The notes: generated by a model from the sequence alone, not told the origin. Counted from the first letter of the stretch, positions 30,588 through 40,438 are shown. The stretch: DNA of 64,000 bases from Desulfomicrobium orale DSM 12838 (GCF_001553625.1 NZ_CP014230.1:1364001-1428000), one strand, 5' to 3'. Numbers and translations: made by a program.

Positions 30588-32645
30588 ATGCCAAAGAACA
30601 TTGTCAAACGTGACGGCCGTATTGAAACTTGGTCTCTGGAGCGCATCGCCCAGGCCATTCTGAAATCCCTGAACGCCAGCGGAATCAAGGATCCGCTTCT
30701 GGCCAGACGCCTGGCCAGGAAGGTGGAGGCCAAACTGGAAGGAATGGCCAGTCCCGAACAGGAAATGGTTCAGGATACGGTGGAGCAGGTGCTCATGGAA
30801 TCGCGGCTGTACCATGTGGCCAGACGCTATATCGTCTATCGCGAAAAGCGGCGGCAGATCCGCAGTGAAACCGAAACGTTTCTGGACGTGACCGAGACCA
30901 TTGACAGCTATCTGAACAAGTCCGACTGGCGGGTTAGCGAGAACGCCAACATGGCCCATTCCTTTCAGGGGCTCATGCTGCATCTGTCCGGATCGGTGCA
31001 GGCCCGGTACTCTCTGGAAAAATATCCCGAAGAAATCCGCCAGGCCCACGAGCACGGCTATTTTCATATCCACGACCTGTCTTTCGGCCTGGCCGGGTAC
31101 TGCGCCGGGTGGTCCTTGCGGGATCTGCTGTTGGAAGGCTTCAACCTGGAAGGCCGCTGCTCTTCCGGGCCGCCGCGGCATTTTGACGCGGCTCTGGGGC
31201 AGATGGTCAATTTCCTCGGCACGCTGCAAAACGAATGGGCCGGGGCCCAGGCCTTCAACAATGTGGACACGTACCTGGCCCCTTTTGTCCGGCACGACGG
31301 CTTGAGCTACGACGATGTCCGGCAGGCCATGCAGAAATTCGTGTTCAACCTGAACACCACCTCGCGCTGGGGAGGGCAGAGCCCCTTCACCAACCTGACT
31401 TTCGACCTCACGCCGCCCGCGCACATCGCTTCGGAAGCGGCCATTATCGGCGGGGCGCTGACGGACTCCGTGTACGGTGATTTCAGACCGGAAATGGAAA
31501 TGATCAACCGGGCCTTTCTGGAAGTAATGCTCGGCGGAGACTACCACGGGCGCATCTTTTCCTTTCCCATTCCGACCTACAATGTGACGCCGGATTTTCC
31601 CTGGTCCTCCGAAGTGGGACGACTGCTTCTGCAGCTGACAGCCAAATTCGGGGCTCCGTATTTCCAGAACTTCATCAATTCCGACCTCAAGCCCGAAGAC
31701 GTGCGCTCCATGTGCTGCCGTTTGCAGATGGATCTGCGCGAGCTGCGCAAACGCACGGGCGGCCTTTTCGGCGCGGGTGATCTGACGGGCTCCATCGGTG
31801 TGGTGACTCTGAATCTGCCCAAGCTGGCCTATCTGGCTCAGGGCGAGGAGGATTTTCTGGATCTGGTGGGAGAGTATGCCACCTTGGCCAAGGATTCCCT
31901 GGAGTTCAAGCGCAAGATGGTCGTGGACAACATGGAAAAGGGCATGTTTCCCTTTTCCCGGCGGTATCTCAAAAACGGATTTCGCGGACACTTCAGTACT
32001 ATCGGCCTGGTGGGCGGCCACGAGGCCTGCCTGAATCTGCTGGGCAAGGGCATTGAAACCGAGGCCGGAACGCGCCTCATGATCCGCACTCTGGACTATC
32101 TGCGCGAGCTGACATCTTCTTTTCAGGAAGAAACGGGTAATCTGTACAATCTGGAGGCCACTCCGGCCGAAGGCACGAGCTACCGCCTGGCCAAGATCGA
32201 CAAGAAGCTCTACGCCGACATCCAGGCCTCCGGAAACGGCGTGCCCTATTACACCAATTCCACCCTGTTGCCGGTGGGCCACACCGAAGACGTCTTCACC
32301 GCCCTGGAGCATCAGAACCGCCTGCAACCTATGTATACGGGCGGCACCGTGTTCCACAGCTTTCTGGGCGAGTCCGCTCCGGACATGGAGTCTCTTCAGA
32401 AATTCATTGTGCGCGCCTTAAGCGAGACCAAGATCCCCTATATCTCCATTACGCCGACCTTCTCGGTCTGCAAGGATCACGGCTATCTGACCGGAGAGCA
32501 GGCCGTATGCCCGACCTGCGGAGCGGAAACCGAAGTCTACACGCGGGTGGTGGGGTACTACCGGCCCGTCAAGCTGTGGAACAAAGGCAAACAGGCCGAA
32601 TACAAGGATCGGGTGGAATATTCTCAGGCGTCCTGCTTTGAGTGA
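30588..32645 (+). CDS. nrdD: Anaerobic (class III) ribonucleoside-triphosphate reductase
   Basis: 685 residues. N-terminal ATP-cone (about 1-95, KNIVKRDGRIETWSLERIAQAI). The central ten-strand barrel includes QNEWAGAQAFNNVDTYLAPFVR and NLNTTSRWGGQSPFTNL. The C-terminal zinc site has VCKDHG and CPTCG, then the glycyl-radical loop RVVGYYRPVKLWN with Gly in RVVGY. It reduces NTPs to dNTPs under anoxia. TTTGGAG lies before the ATG. The gene order nrdG-nrdD is reversed from enteric nrdDG. Confidence 0.96.
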   Translation: MPKNIVKRDGRIETWSLERIAQAILKSLNASGIKDPLLARRLARKVEAKLEGMASPEQEMVQDTVEQVLMESRLYHVARRYIVYREKRRQIRSETETFLDVTETIDSYLNKSDWRVSENANMAHSFQGLMLHLSGSVQARYSLEKYPEEIRQAHEHGYFHIHDLSFGLAGYCAGWSLRDLLLEGFNLEGRCSSGPPRHFDAALGQMVNFLGTLQNEWAGAQAFNNVDTYLAPFVRHDGLSYDDVRQAMQKFVFNLNTTSRWGGQSPFTNLTFDLTPPAHIASEAAIIGGALTDSVYGDFRPEMEMINRAFLEVMLGGDYHGRIFSFPIPTYNVTPDFPWSSEVGRLLLQLTAKFGAPYFQNFINSDLKPEDVRSMCCRLQMDLRELRKRTGGLFGAGDLTGSIGVVTLNLPKLAYLAQGEEDFLDLVGEYATLAKDSLEFKRKMVVDNMEKGMFPFSRRYLKNGFRGHFSTIGLVGGHEACLNLLGKGIETEAGTRLMIRTLDYLRELTSSFQEETGNLYNLEATPAEGTSYRLAKIDKKLYADIQASGNGVPYYTNSTLLPVGHTEDVFTALEHQNRLQPMYTGGTVFHSFLGESAPDMESLQKFIVRALSETKIPYISITPTFSVCKDHGYLTGEQAVCPTCGAETEVYTRVVGYYRPVKLWNKGKQAEYKDRVEYSQASCFE

Positions 32646-32880
32646 AAGATAGAAATGATGCGGGATGCCGTTCCGTGCCATCATCCGGACGCGGCGAACC
32701 CGCTCCCATGACCGTAAAAGGCCTTGGAGAATATCTTCGAGGTCTTTTTTATAACGTCTTCACGAGGCTTCTTGGATTCGCCATGATCGGTACTGACGGC
32801 TCGGACGGTCCGCGCCGGAATTCCATGGGCTATCCGCCGCTTCACACGGCCGATTGAGCGCGTGCTTCCGAAAAGCCAAC
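32646..32880. other. Gap after nrdD with no convincing gene
   Basis: About 235 bases. A 71-codon plus-strand frame (32642-32857) starts with GTG overlapping the nrdD stop and would encode a peptide with an amphipathic GLFYNVFTRLLGFAMIG segment, but it lacks a ribosome site and a recognisable family. I see no clear terminator for nrdD here. Confidence 0.4.
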
Positions 32881-32908
32881 AAAAAACCCCCGTCCTTGGA
32901 CGGGGGTT
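32881..32908 (-). terminator. Rho-independent terminator of rpmB
   Basis: On the minus strand a 10-bp stem with ACCCCCGTCC / GGACGGGGGT and a two-base loop is followed by a six-T run (complement of AAAAAA at 32881). It lies 27 bases past the rpmB stop. Confidence 0.88.
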
Positions 32909-32934
32909 GAAATTTTTCGGCCTGAAGATGCGCC

Positions 32935-33135
32935 TTACTTCACTTCGGGCTTGGTCACGGCGCCTGAACGGATGCACTGGGTGCAGACCTTCATTCTCTT
33001 CACCTGGCCGGACTTCAGCTGGGCGCGGACAGACTGGAGATTGGGCATGAAGCGCCGCTTGTTCTTGTTGTTCGCATGGCTGACATTGTTTCCCACTTTC
33101 GGCCCTTTGCCGCAGATTTCACAAACTTTCGACAT
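32935..33135 (-). CDS. rpmB: 50S ribosomal protein L28
   Basis: 66 residues, complete. [34 protein letters not shown] is the classic L28 N-terminus, with zinc-type Cys pairs CEIC near residue 5 and CTQC near residue 52. GGGAGG lies before the ATG. It is monocistronic and divergent from the yceD-plsX-fab operon, a common arrangement in this group. Confidence 0.97.
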   Translation of the reverse strand: MSKVCEICGKGPKVGNNVSHANNKNKRRFMPNLQSVRAQLKSGQVKRMKVCTQCIRSGAVTKPEVK

Positions 33136-33261
33136 GGTGTCCTCCCTGATGCTTAAATATCTCTTGCGTCCTGAGCCCTGCCGTTTGCGGACGCCATCCG
33201 TATCATCGACAATGAGAGCGGACTCTTATACCCGGCGGGGATGGATGGCAAGTGAAAATCC

Positions 33262-33289
33262 TTGACAGAAAAAAAGATGCGTCTATACG
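33262..33289 (+). promoter_or_regulatory. Sigma-70 promoter of the yceD-rpmF-plsX-fab operon
   Basis: Perfect TTGACA at 33262-33267, 16 bases, then TATACG at 33284-33289, about 22 bases before the yceD ATG. This is the best sigma-70 match in the window. Confidence 0.75.
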
Positions 33290-33310
33290 GGTCCTCTTTC
33301 GAGGTAATCA

Positions 33311-33841
33311 ATGACCGGACAATGGATAAGCCTGACGAATCTCCCGGCGCACGGCCGGGAATTTTCTTTTGAGGATCAGGGGTTCTGGCGGGATATCTGG
33401 GAAGAATTCAGCGGCTGGTGCGAGATTCTTGAGCCCTTTTCCGCCAGGCTTACGATTTCTCCTCAGGCGGACGGGTTTCTGATCCGGGGAACTCTTCGCG
33501 GCGTGATATCCACGCCTTGTCACCGCTGCACCGAACCGGCCCGGATAGACATTGTCCAGGATTTCGACTCCTTTGAGGCATTTGAGGATGCCGAAGCTCC
33601 CGAAGGGGAGAGCACGCTGCTGCGCGATACGGATAACGGCTGGGAGCTTAATGTTGCCGCTTTGTTACGCGAAGAATGCCTCCTGTCCCTGCCTGAAAAA
33701 ATTCTTTGCAGCGACACATGTTTGGGGCTATGCCCCCAATGCGGAAAAAACAGGAACCTGGAAAATTGCGTATGCAGCGGTCTGGATGTTCAGTCTCCAC
33801 TGGCCAGAGCACTGCAGGGCGTTAAAATAAAAGACAACTAG
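33311..33841 (+). CDS. yceD: YceD family (DUF177) protein
   Basis: 176 residues. It has the DUF177 pattern: an N-terminal beta-rich part, a central CHRCTEP with VQDFDSFE, then EECLLSLPEKILCSDTCLGLCPQCGKN with four Cys likely binding zinc. The gene nearly always precedes rpmF, as here (21 bases). Its role is linked to 23S rRNA or ribosome assembly in bacteria and plants, but mechanism is unclear. Confidence 0.88.
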   Translation: MTGQWISLTNLPAHGREFSFEDQGFWRDIWEEFSGWCEILEPFSARLTISPQADGFLIRGTLRGVISTPCHRCTEPARIDIVQDFDSFEAFEDAEAPEGESTLLRDTDNGWELNVAALLREECLLSLPEKILCSDTCLGLCPQCGKNRNLENCVCSGLDVQSPLARALQGVKIKDN

Positions 33842-33862
33842 ATTTTATGTAGAGGTGCCGTC

Positions 33863-34042
33863 ATGCCATTGCCCAAGAAGAAAACATCCAAATCCAAACG
33901 GAACATGCGCCGCTCTCACGATCACGTGGCCGTTCCCAATTTCATTTATTGCGAATGCGGCGAAGCCAGTCTGCCTCACTGCATCTGCCCTGGTTGCGGC
34001 AAATACAGAGGCCGCCAGTACGTCAAGGCTGCGGATGCCTAA
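33863..34042 (+). CDS. rpmF: 50S ribosomal protein L32
   Basis: 59 residues. Basic N-terminus MPLPKKKTSKSKRNMRRSHD and zinc-type cysteines CEC, CICPGCG (residues 30, 32, 40/42, 45), ending GRQYVKAADA. AGAGGTG lies before the ATG. The 3' end overlaps plsX by 8 bases. The yceD-rpmF-plsX-fabH order is widely conserved and couples ribosome and membrane synthesis. Confidence 0.97.
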   Translation: MPLPKKKTSKSKRNMRRSHDHVAVPNFIYCECGEASLPHCICPGCGKYRGRQYVKAADA

Positions 34043-35102
34043 ACCCATCTGCCTCGCCGTGGACGCCATGGGCGGGGATTTCGGCCCGGAAGTCAATGTT
34101 CCGGGCTCTCTTGCGGCCGCCCGGGAGACCGGTGCGGCCATTGTCCTTGTCGGCGATGAAGCCGCCATCCGCCAGGAGCTCGAACGTCACCCTCACGCCG
34201 ATGTAACGGTAGACGTCGTACATACCACGCAGGTCGCGGGCATGGCCGAAAAACCGTCGGACATCCTGCGCCGCAAAAAAGACAGTTCCATTCAGGTGGC
34301 TTTTCGTCTGGTCCGGGACGGCCAGGCCCACGGCGTGGTCACGGCGGGGAATTCCGGTGCGGCCTTGGCCTGCGGCATGTTCATTCTGGGCCGCATCGCC
34401 GGGGTGGACCGTCCGGCTCTGGCCACCATCCTGCCGACCCTCAAAAAACCCATCGTGCTGATCGACGTCGGCGCCAACGCGGACTGCAAACCGTACAATC
34501 TGGTGCAGTTCGGTCTCATGGCCGAGGTTCTGGCCCGGTACGTGCTGGATATTTCAAACCCCAAGGTGGGCATTTTGAGCATCGGTGAGGAAGAGGGCAA
34601 GGGAAACGCCCTGACCAAGGAGGCCTATTCCCTGCTCAAGGGTTCTTCCCTTAATTTCGTGGGCAATGTCGAAGGCCGCGACGTATATACCGGCGATACC
34701 GACATCATTGTCTGCGACGGTTTTGTGGGCAACGTGGCCCTCAAGCTGAGCGAAGGGCTGGGGGCGGCTCTGGCCTCCATGCTCAAGACCGAGCTGAAGA
34801 AGTCCCTGTGGTCTCGTCTGGGAACGCTCATTGCCTTACCCGCGTTCAAGCGCTTCGGGAAAAAGATCGATTACGCCGAGTATGGCGGCGCGCCCATTCT
34901 GGGGCTGAACGGCATCGCCATCGTCTGCCATGGAGCGTCCAACGCGCGGGCCATCAGCACGGCTTTGCAGCAGGCCGCGGCCTTTGTCCGCAAGGACGCC
35001 AACACCCAGCTCGTTCAGGGGCTGCGCGCCAATACCGAACTGAGTCTGTTTTCGCGGACCGGGCGCACTCTGGCCCCGGCCGGTTCGGATGCGGCGCTGT
35101 AA
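34035..35102 (+). CDS. plsX: Phosphate acyltransferase PlsX
   Basis: 355 residues from ATG 34035, inside the end of rpmF. Motifs: ICLAVDAMGGDFGPE at the N-terminus, TAGNSGAALACGMFILGRI, VLIDVGANADCKP, GSSLNFVGNVEGRDVYTGDTDIIVCDGFVGNVALK. It makes acyl-phosphate from acyl-ACP at the start of phospholipid synthesis, working with PlsY. Its location with fabH and acpP fits. Length is normal. Confidence 0.96.
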   Translation: MPKPICLAVDAMGGDFGPEVNVPGSLAAARETGAAIVLVGDEAAIRQELERHPHADVTVDVVHTTQVAGMAEKPSDILRRKKDSSIQVAFRLVRDGQAHGVVTAGNSGAALACGMFILGRIAGVDRPALATILPTLKKPIVLIDVGANADCKPYNLVQFGLMAEVLARYVLDISNPKVGILSIGEEEGKGNALTKEAYSLLKGSSLNFVGNVEGRDVYTGDTDIIVCDGFVGNVALKLSEGLGAALASMLKTELKKSLWSRLGTLIALPAFKRFGKKIDYAEYGGAPILGLNGIAIVCHGASNARAISTALQQAAAFVRKDANTQLVQGLRANTELSLFSRTGRTLAPAGSDAAL

Positions 35103-35127
35103 TCTCCGACAACGGAATCCGAGATAC

Positions 35128-36117
35128 ATGGCTTCAAGGTGCTTTATCGCCGGTCTCGGCGCACACTTGCCCCGAAGGATCGTGACCAACGCGGATATGG
35201 AGCGCCTGGTCGATACTTCGGACGAATGGATCCGGACCCGGACGGGCATCGGCCAGCGGCACTTCTCCGGCCCCGATGAACCCTGCTCCGTCCTGGCTCA
35301 TCAGGCTTCCCTGCGGGCCCTCGACGACGCCGGTCTGACTCCCGCCGACCTGACTCACATCATGGTCGGTACCTTTTCCGGCGATTACAATCTCCCCACC
35401 ACCGCCTGCCTGTTGCAGGACATGCTGGGTCTCAAGGGCCTGCCCGCCTTCGACCTCGCTGCCGCCTGCTCCGGATTCCTCTACGGCCTGGAAACGGCCA
35501 GAGCCTATTGCTCGTTGTACCCGGATGCCCGCATTCTGGTGGTGGGCAGCGAGGTGGTCACGTCGCGCATCAATTTCGAGGATCGCAGCACCTGCGTGCT
35601 GTTCGGGGACGGTGCCGGAGCGGCGGTGGTCACGGGACAGGACCATCCCACAGGGATTCGCGTGCTCGATGTCATGCTGAAGGCCGACGGCTCGGTGGGC
35701 GAGCTCCTGACCGTGCACGGTGGTGGCAGTGCCTGCGCCCCAGTGCTGGGGCAGACCATCGGGGAAGAGTATTTTGTGCGCATGAACGGGCGGGATGTGT
35801 TCAAGCACGCCGTCCGCTACATGAGCGACGTCTCGGCGGCCCTGCTGGAGCGTAACGGGCTGGGCGCGGCGGATGTGGATCTGGTCATTCCGCATCAGGC
35901 CAACATCCGCATCATCGAGGCCGTGGTCAGGAAACTTGATGTGGATATGGACCGGGTCTATGTGAATGTGGACCGCGTGGGCAACACTTCAGCCGCGTCC
36001 ATTCCCATCGCCCTGACCGAAGCCGCCTCCTCCGGCCGCATCCGGTCCGGTATGAAGGTGCTTCTGACCGCCTTTGGCGGCGGGTTCACCTGGGCGGCGG
36101 CCTTGTTGCAATTTTAA
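35128..36117 (+). CDS. fabH: 3-oxoacyl-ACP synthase III FabH
   Basis: 329 residues from ATG 35128. Catalytic residues are visible: Cys in DLAAACSGFLYGLE, His in VIPHQANIRI and Asn in RVGNTSAASIPIAL. N-terminal SDEWIRTRTGI is typical. FabH starts chains by joining acetyl-CoA (or branched acyl-CoA) to malonyl-ACP. The gap of 56 bases to fabG holds a small inverted repeat (TGAAT/ATTCA at about 36127-36140). Confidence 0.96.
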   Translation: MASRCFIAGLGAHLPRRIVTNADMERLVDTSDEWIRTRTGIGQRHFSGPDEPCSVLAHQASLRALDDAGLTPADLTHIMVGTFSGDYNLPTTACLLQDMLGLKGLPAFDLAAACSGFLYGLETARAYCSLYPDARILVVGSEVVTSRINFEDRSTCVLFGDGAGAAVVTGQDHPTGIRVLDVMLKADGSVGELLTVHGGGSACAPVLGQTIGEEYFVRMNGRDVFKHAVRYMSDVSAALLERNGLGAADVDLVIPHQANIRIIEAVVRKLDVDMDRVYVNVDRVGNTSAASIPIALTEAASSGRIRSGMKVLLTAFGGGFTWAAALLQF

Positions 36118-36173
36118 AGGCGATTGAATAAGCATTCAGCCTTTATTCTCCCCGCATTTTCACGAGGTCATTT

Positions 36174-36917
36174 ATGAACGGAACACGAAAAACGGCCCTG
36201 GTCACCGGCGGCACTCGCGGCATCGGCAGGGCCATCGTGAAAAGCCTTGCGGCCCGGGATTACCAGGTCTATTTCACTTACGTCAGCCGCCCCGAGCTGG
36301 CTCGGAGCCTGTGTGACGAAATTGCGGCGGCGGACGGTACGGTCCGGGGATTTCAGCTGGATGTCGGCAACTGGGACGCGGTGGCGGAATTTTTCACCTC
36401 GGAGATAAAGGACAAGGTTTTTCTCGAAGTTCTGGTCAACAATGCGGGCATCACCAAGGACGGCCTCTTGGTGCGTATGAAGCGCGAGCAGTGGGAGCAG
36501 GTCCTCGCGGTCAATCTGACGGGCGCCTTCGCCTGCCTGCAACAGGCCGCGAAAATCATGATGAAGCAGCGCCAGGGCCGCATCGTCAACATTTCTTCCG
36601 TCAGCGGGCAGGCCGGCAACGCGGGGCAGGCCAACTACTGCGCCGCTAAGGCCGGCCTCATCGGTCTGACCAAGACCGCCGCCCTGGAACTGGCTCCGCG
36701 CGGCATCACGGTCAACGCCATTGCTCCCGGCTTCATCGAGACTGACATGACGGACGCGCTGCCGCAGGATCTCCGTGACAAATATCTGGAGCGCATCCCG
36801 CTGGGTGCTCTCGGGTCGGCCCAGGCTATCGCCGACGCGGTGGTTTATTTTGCATCGGACCAGGCGGCGTACGTCACCGGTCAGATACTCGGGGTCAATG
36901 GCGGCATGTACATGTAG
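36174..36917 (+). CDS. fabG: 3-oxoacyl-ACP reductase FabG
   Basis: 247 residues. Short-chain dehydrogenase: nucleotide loop [22 protein letters not shown], catalytic Ser in NISSVSGQ, YxxxK as YCAAKAG, then PGFIETDMT. It reduces 3-oxoacyl-ACP with NADPH in each elongation cycle. The accessory operon at 15-20 kb lacks a reductase and may share this one. Confidence 0.96.
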   Translation: MNGTRKTALVTGGTRGIGRAIVKSLAARDYQVYFTYVSRPELARSLCDEIAAADGTVRGFQLDVGNWDAVAEFFTSEIKDKVFLEVLVNNAGITKDGLLVRMKREQWEQVLAVNLTGAFACLQQAAKIMMKQRQGRIVNISSVSGQAGNAGQANYCAAKAGLIGLTKTAALELAPRGITVNAIAPGFIETDMTDALPQDLRDKYLERIPLGALGSAQAIADAVVYFASDQAAYVTGQILGVNGGMYM

Positions 36918-36954
36918 CCGGGCCCGTCAACACAGCACACAATCTGGAGGAACA

Positions 36955-37188
36955 ATGTCTATCGAAGCGAAAGTGAAGGAACTGGTGGTGGAGCAGCTGG
37001 GCGTGTCTGCGGACGAGGTCAAGCCCGAATCCTCTTTCATGGAGTCTCTTGGAGCCGACTCTCTGGATATCACGGAGCTGATCATGGCCATGGAAGAGGA
37101 GTTCGACATCGAAATCGATGATGAAGACGCCCAGAAGATCGTCACGGTTCAGGATGCCGTGAACTACATCAAATCCAAGACGGCCTAG
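36955..37188 (+). CDS. acpP: Acyl carrier protein AcpP
   Basis: 77 residues, acidic. Phosphopantetheine Ser36 in [30 protein letters not shown] precedes the ATG. It is the primary fatty-acid carrier between fabG and fabF. A terminator-like hairpin follows, which may let acpP be transcribed in excess of fabF. Confidence 0.97.
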   Translation: MSIEAKVKELVVEQLGVSADEVKPESSFMESLGADSLDITELIMAMEEEFDIEIDDEDAQKIVTVQDAVNYIKSKTA

Positions 37189-37217
37189 CTTTTCGCTCCG
37201 GCAAATACGGACTCTCC

Positions 37218-37247
37218 GGTACCCCGCGCCCACGGGGTACCTTTTTT
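37218..37247 (+). terminator. Intra-operon terminator after acpP
   Basis: Perfect 9-bp stem GGTACCCCG / CGGGGTACC, 6-base loop, then six T. Because fabF follows 44 bases later in the same direction, partial read-through is likely. Confidence 0.85.
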
Positions 37248-37290
37248 CAATGGCGGAAACCCGCCCCATACCTGTAAATTCGGGAAGAAC

Positions 37291-38532
37291 ATGATTGGAA
37301 AACGTGTTGTCGTGACCGGCCTTTCGGCTCTGACGCCCATCGGCAACTCCCTGAAGGAGAGCTGGGACAACCTTGTGGCCGGAGTGAGCGGCATCGGCCC
37401 CATCACGCTCTTTGACTGCTCGGATTTTGAAACGAAGATCGCGGGGGAGCTGAAAAATTTCGATCCCGAAGCCTGGGTCAGCGTCAAGGAGGCGCGGCGC
37501 ATGGACCGTTTCGTCCAGATTGCCGTGGCCGCGGGCAAGCAGCTCATGGCCGACTGCGGCCTGGAGATGACTGACGCGATGGCCCCTGAGGTGGGCGTGC
37601 TTCTTGGCTGCGGCCTGGGCGGCCTCGGCACCATCGAGGAATTTCACGGCAAGCTCGTGCAGGCCGGACCCCGCCGCGTGTCGCCGTTTTACATCCCCAT
37701 GCTCATTTCCAACATGGCGTCGGGACAGATTTCCATCCATACCGGGGCCAAGGGGCCCAACCTGGTGACCACATCGGCATGCGCCTCGGGTTCTCACGCC
37801 ATCGGCTGCGCCTTCTCCGACATCAAGCTCGGGCGGATCAAGGCCTGCATCACCGGAGGGGTGGAATCCACCATCACGGCCATGGCCGTTTCCGGATTCA
37901 ATGCCATGAAGGCGCTGACCACGCGCAACGGCGAGCCGCAAAAGGCCAGCCGCCCCTTTGACGCGGGCCGTTCCGGCTTTGTCATCGGAGAGGGGGCCGG
38001 ACTGCTCATGCTGGAAGAGCTGGAGCACGCCAAGGCGCGCGGGGCCAGGATTTACGCCGAAGTCGTCGGTTACGGCGCTTCCGGCGACGCCTTCCACATG
38101 GCCGCCCCCCAAGAATCCGGCCAGGGCATGTCCCAGGCCATGCGTTCGGCCCTGCGGGATGCGGAGATCGCCGCGGAACAGATATCCTTCGTCAACGCCC
38201 ACGGCACTTCCACCAAGCTGAACGACAAGACCGAGACCACGGCCCTCAAAACCGTGTTCGGCAGGCATGTCTACAAAATGCCTGTCACGGCCAACAAGAG
38301 CATGATCGGGCATCTCCTTGGCGCGGCGGGTGGGGCCGAAGCCGTATTCACGGCCATGAGCCTTTTCACCGGAGTGGTCCCCGTGACCATCAATCAGGAC
38401 ACCCCCGATCCCGATTGCGACCTGGACTACACGCCCGGAGAGAGCAGAAAGATGGACCTGGAATACGGCATCAGCAATTCCTTTGGGTTTGGCGGCACCA
38501 ACGCATCCATCATTTTACGCCGCTTCAGCTGA
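37291..38532 (+). CDS. fabF: 3-oxoacyl-ACP synthase II FabF
   Basis: 413 residues. N-terminus KRVVVTGLSALTPIGNSL; nucleophile in TSACASGSHAIGCAF; His in NAHGTSTKLNDKTET and NKSMIGHLLGAAGGAEAV; C-terminal NSFGFGGTNASIIL. It is the general elongating condensing enzyme. The C-terminal NAHGTSTxxND and GHLLGAAG distinguish it from the two accessory synthases at 15077 and 17760. Confidence 0.96.
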   Translation: MIGKRVVVTGLSALTPIGNSLKESWDNLVAGVSGIGPITLFDCSDFETKIAGELKNFDPEAWVSVKEARRMDRFVQIAVAAGKQLMADCGLEMTDAMAPEVGVLLGCGLGGLGTIEEFHGKLVQAGPRRVSPFYIPMLISNMASGQISIHTGAKGPNLVTTSACASGSHAIGCAFSDIKLGRIKACITGGVESTITAMAVSGFNAMKALTTRNGEPQKASRPFDAGRSGFVIGEGAGLLMLEELEHAKARGARIYAEVVGYGASGDAFHMAAPQESGQGMSQAMRSALRDAEIAAEQISFVNAHGTSTKLNDKTETTALKTVFGRHVYKMPVTANKSMIGHLLGAAGGAEAVFTAMSLFTGVVPVTINQDTPDPDCDLDYTPGESRKMDLEYGISNSFGFGGTNASIILRRFS

Positions 38533-38649
38533 AGACCGACGGCGCGGGCTTTTCTGCTTCCCGTCGGGCAGCGCGGCCAACGCCGGGAACGCCGCGCGGC
38601 GGTATCGAACCACTGACCCGCCACAAGCGGGATGACACGGAGTACTCTT

Positions 38650-39888
38650 ATGGACGAACTCACCCGCCAGGATCCGCAGATAGCCAAGGCTGTCCAACTG
38701 GAAACCAACCGGCAGATCACCAAACTGGAACTCATCGCCTCGGAAAATTTTGTTTCTCACGCGGTGCGGCTGGCTCAGGGCAGCGTCATGACCCACAAGT
38801 ACGCCGAAGGCTATCCCGGCAAGCGTTACTACGGGGGCTGCGAATATGTGGACATGGCCGAAAACCTGGCCATCGAGCGGGCCAGGCAGCTGTTCGGGGC
38901 GGAGTACGCCAACGTGCAGCCGCATTCTGGTTCCCAGGCCAACATGGGGGCTTATTTTGCCGCCATTGAGCCCGGAGATACCGTTCTCGGCATGAACCTG
39001 TCCCACGGCGGACATCTCACCCACGGCAGTCCGGTCAATTTTTCCGGCCGTCTGTTCAAAACCGTGTTTTACGGCGTGGACCGCGAAACCGGACGCATCA
39101 ATTACGACGAAGTGGAAGCTCTGGCGGCCGAGCACCGGCCCAAGCTGATCGTCGCCGGAGCGAGCGCCTATCCGTGCGTTCTGGACTTCGCCCGCTTCCG
39201 GGCCATCGCCGACACCGTGGGGGCCAAGCTGCTGGTGGACATGGCCCACATCGCTGGGCTGGTGGCCGTGGACCTGCATCCGTCGCCCGTTCCCCACGCT
39301 CATTTCACCACCACGACCACGCACAAGACCCTGCGTGGCCCCCGCGGCGGCATGATCCTCAGCTCGGAAGAGTTCGGCAAGACGCTCAACTCCCAGATAT
39401 TTCCCGGCATTCAGGGCGGACCGCTCATGCATGTCGTGGCGGCCAAGGCCGTGGCCTTCGGCGAAGCCCTCAGGCCGGAATTTCGCGACTATCAGCAGCA
39501 GGTGCTGGACAACGCCCAGGCTCTGGCCGGGGAGTTGCGGGACGCCGGGTACAATCTGGTTTCCGGCGGCACGGAAAATCATCTGATCCTGATGGACCTC
39601 ACAAAGCAGGACATCACCGGAAAGGACGCGGAAATCGGTCTGGACAAGGCCGGCATCACCGTGAACAAAAACACCGTGCCCTTTGAGACCCGTTCGCCCT
39701 TCGTCACTTCGGGTGTCCGTCTGGGCACTCCGGCCCTGACCACGCGCGGCATGAAGACCGACGATATGCGCCGGGTGGGCAAATGGATCGTGCAGGTGCT
39801 GCAGAATCTGGATAATGAAACCCGCCTGACGGAAACCCGGCTGGAAGTGGAAAAATTCGCGGGACAGTTTCCCCTTTTCGCCTGGTAG
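38650..39888 (+). CDS. glyA: Serine hydroxymethyltransferase
   Basis: 412 residues. [12 protein letters not shown] near the N-terminus, [18 protein letters not shown], and PLP lysine in [17 protein letters not shown]. It interconverts serine and glycine with tetrahydrofolate. ATG 38650 is chosen because GGAG lies seven bases before it; an in-frame ATG at 38632 is weaker. fabF lies 117 bases upstream. Confidence 0.97.
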   Translation: MDELTRQDPQIAKAVQLETNRQITKLELIASENFVSHAVRLAQGSVMTHKYAEGYPGKRYYGGCEYVDMAENLAIERARQLFGAEYANVQPHSGSQANMGAYFAAIEPGDTVLGMNLSHGGHLTHGSPVNFSGRLFKTVFYGVDRETGRINYDEVEALAAEHRPKLIVAGASAYPCVLDFARFRAIADTVGAKLLVDMAHIAGLVAVDLHPSPVPHAHFTTTTTHKTLRGPRGGMILSSEEFGKTLNSQIFPGIQGGPLMHVVAAKAVAFGEALRPEFRDYQQQVLDNAQALAGELRDAGYNLVSGGTENHLILMDLTKQDITGKDAEIGLDKAGITVNKNTVPFETRSPFVTSGVRLGTPALTTRGMKTDDMRRVGKWIVQVLQNLDNETRLTETRLEVEKFAGQFPLFAW

Positions 39889-39912
39889 GCGCTGCCCCGC
39901 ACTTTCTCCCGC

Positions 39913-39956
39913 CAACCACAGCGCCGGGTTTCCGGTCCTGTGGTTGCTTTGTTTTC
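39913..39956 (+). terminator. Probable terminator after glyA
   Basis: CAACCACAG / CTGTGGTTG (39913-39921 / 39938-39946) with an inner CCGG/CCGG, then T-rich CTTTGTTTTC. It may separate glyA from the riboflavin block. Confidence 0.65.
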
Positions 39957-39973
39957 TTCGGAAGGAGGGCCGC

Positions 39974-40438
39974 ATGGACAAACGCATCCCCTGGGCCGAG
40001 TATTTCATGAACATCGCCTATCTCGTGGCCGAACGCTCCACCTGTCTGCGCCGCCGGGTGGGGGCGCTGGCCGTCAAGGACAAGCGCATTCTGGCCACGG
40101 GCTACAACGGTGCTCCGGCGGGGCTGGCACACTGTCTGGATATCGGCTGTCTGCGGGATCAGCTCGGCATCCCCTCGGGTCAGCGTCACGAACTCTGCCG
40201 TGCCCTGCACGCCGAGCAGAACGTCATCATCCAGGCGGCCATGCACGGCGTGAGCATCGAAGGCGCGGACATTTTCTGCACCACGCAGCCCTGTATTCTT
40301 TGCGCCAAAATGCTCATCAACTGCCGGGTGAAAACCATCCATTTCGCCGAAGGCTATCCCGACGACATGTCCCGGCAGATGCTGGACGAAGCGGGCATTC
40401 CTTATCATCTCATGGAGCGGCCCGCTCGTGAGTCCTGA
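39974..40438 (+). CDS. dCMP/cytidine deaminase family protein (ComEB-like)
   Basis: 154 residues. Zinc site: HAE in [15 protein letters not shown] and PCxxC in [12 protein letters not shown]-terminal [25 protein letters not shown] and the extra cysteines (CLDIGC) fit deoxycytidylate deaminases, which make dUMP for thymidylate. AAGGAGGG before the ATG. The stop overlaps the ribD GTG by 11 bases, tying it to the riboflavin operon although the reaction is unrelated. Confidence 0.88.
   Translation: MDKRIPWAEYFMNIAYLVAERSTCLRRRVGALAVKDKRILATGYNGAPAGLAHCLDIGCLRDQLGIPSGQRHELCRALHAEQNVIIQAAMHGVSIEGADIFCTTQPCILCAKMLINCRVKTIHFAEGYPDDMSRQMLDEAGIPYHLMERPARES

Noticed and set aside
32642-32857. 71-codon frame after nrdD
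   Set aside because: GTG overlaps the nrdD stop, there is no ribosome site or family match. Kept only as a remark on the gap.
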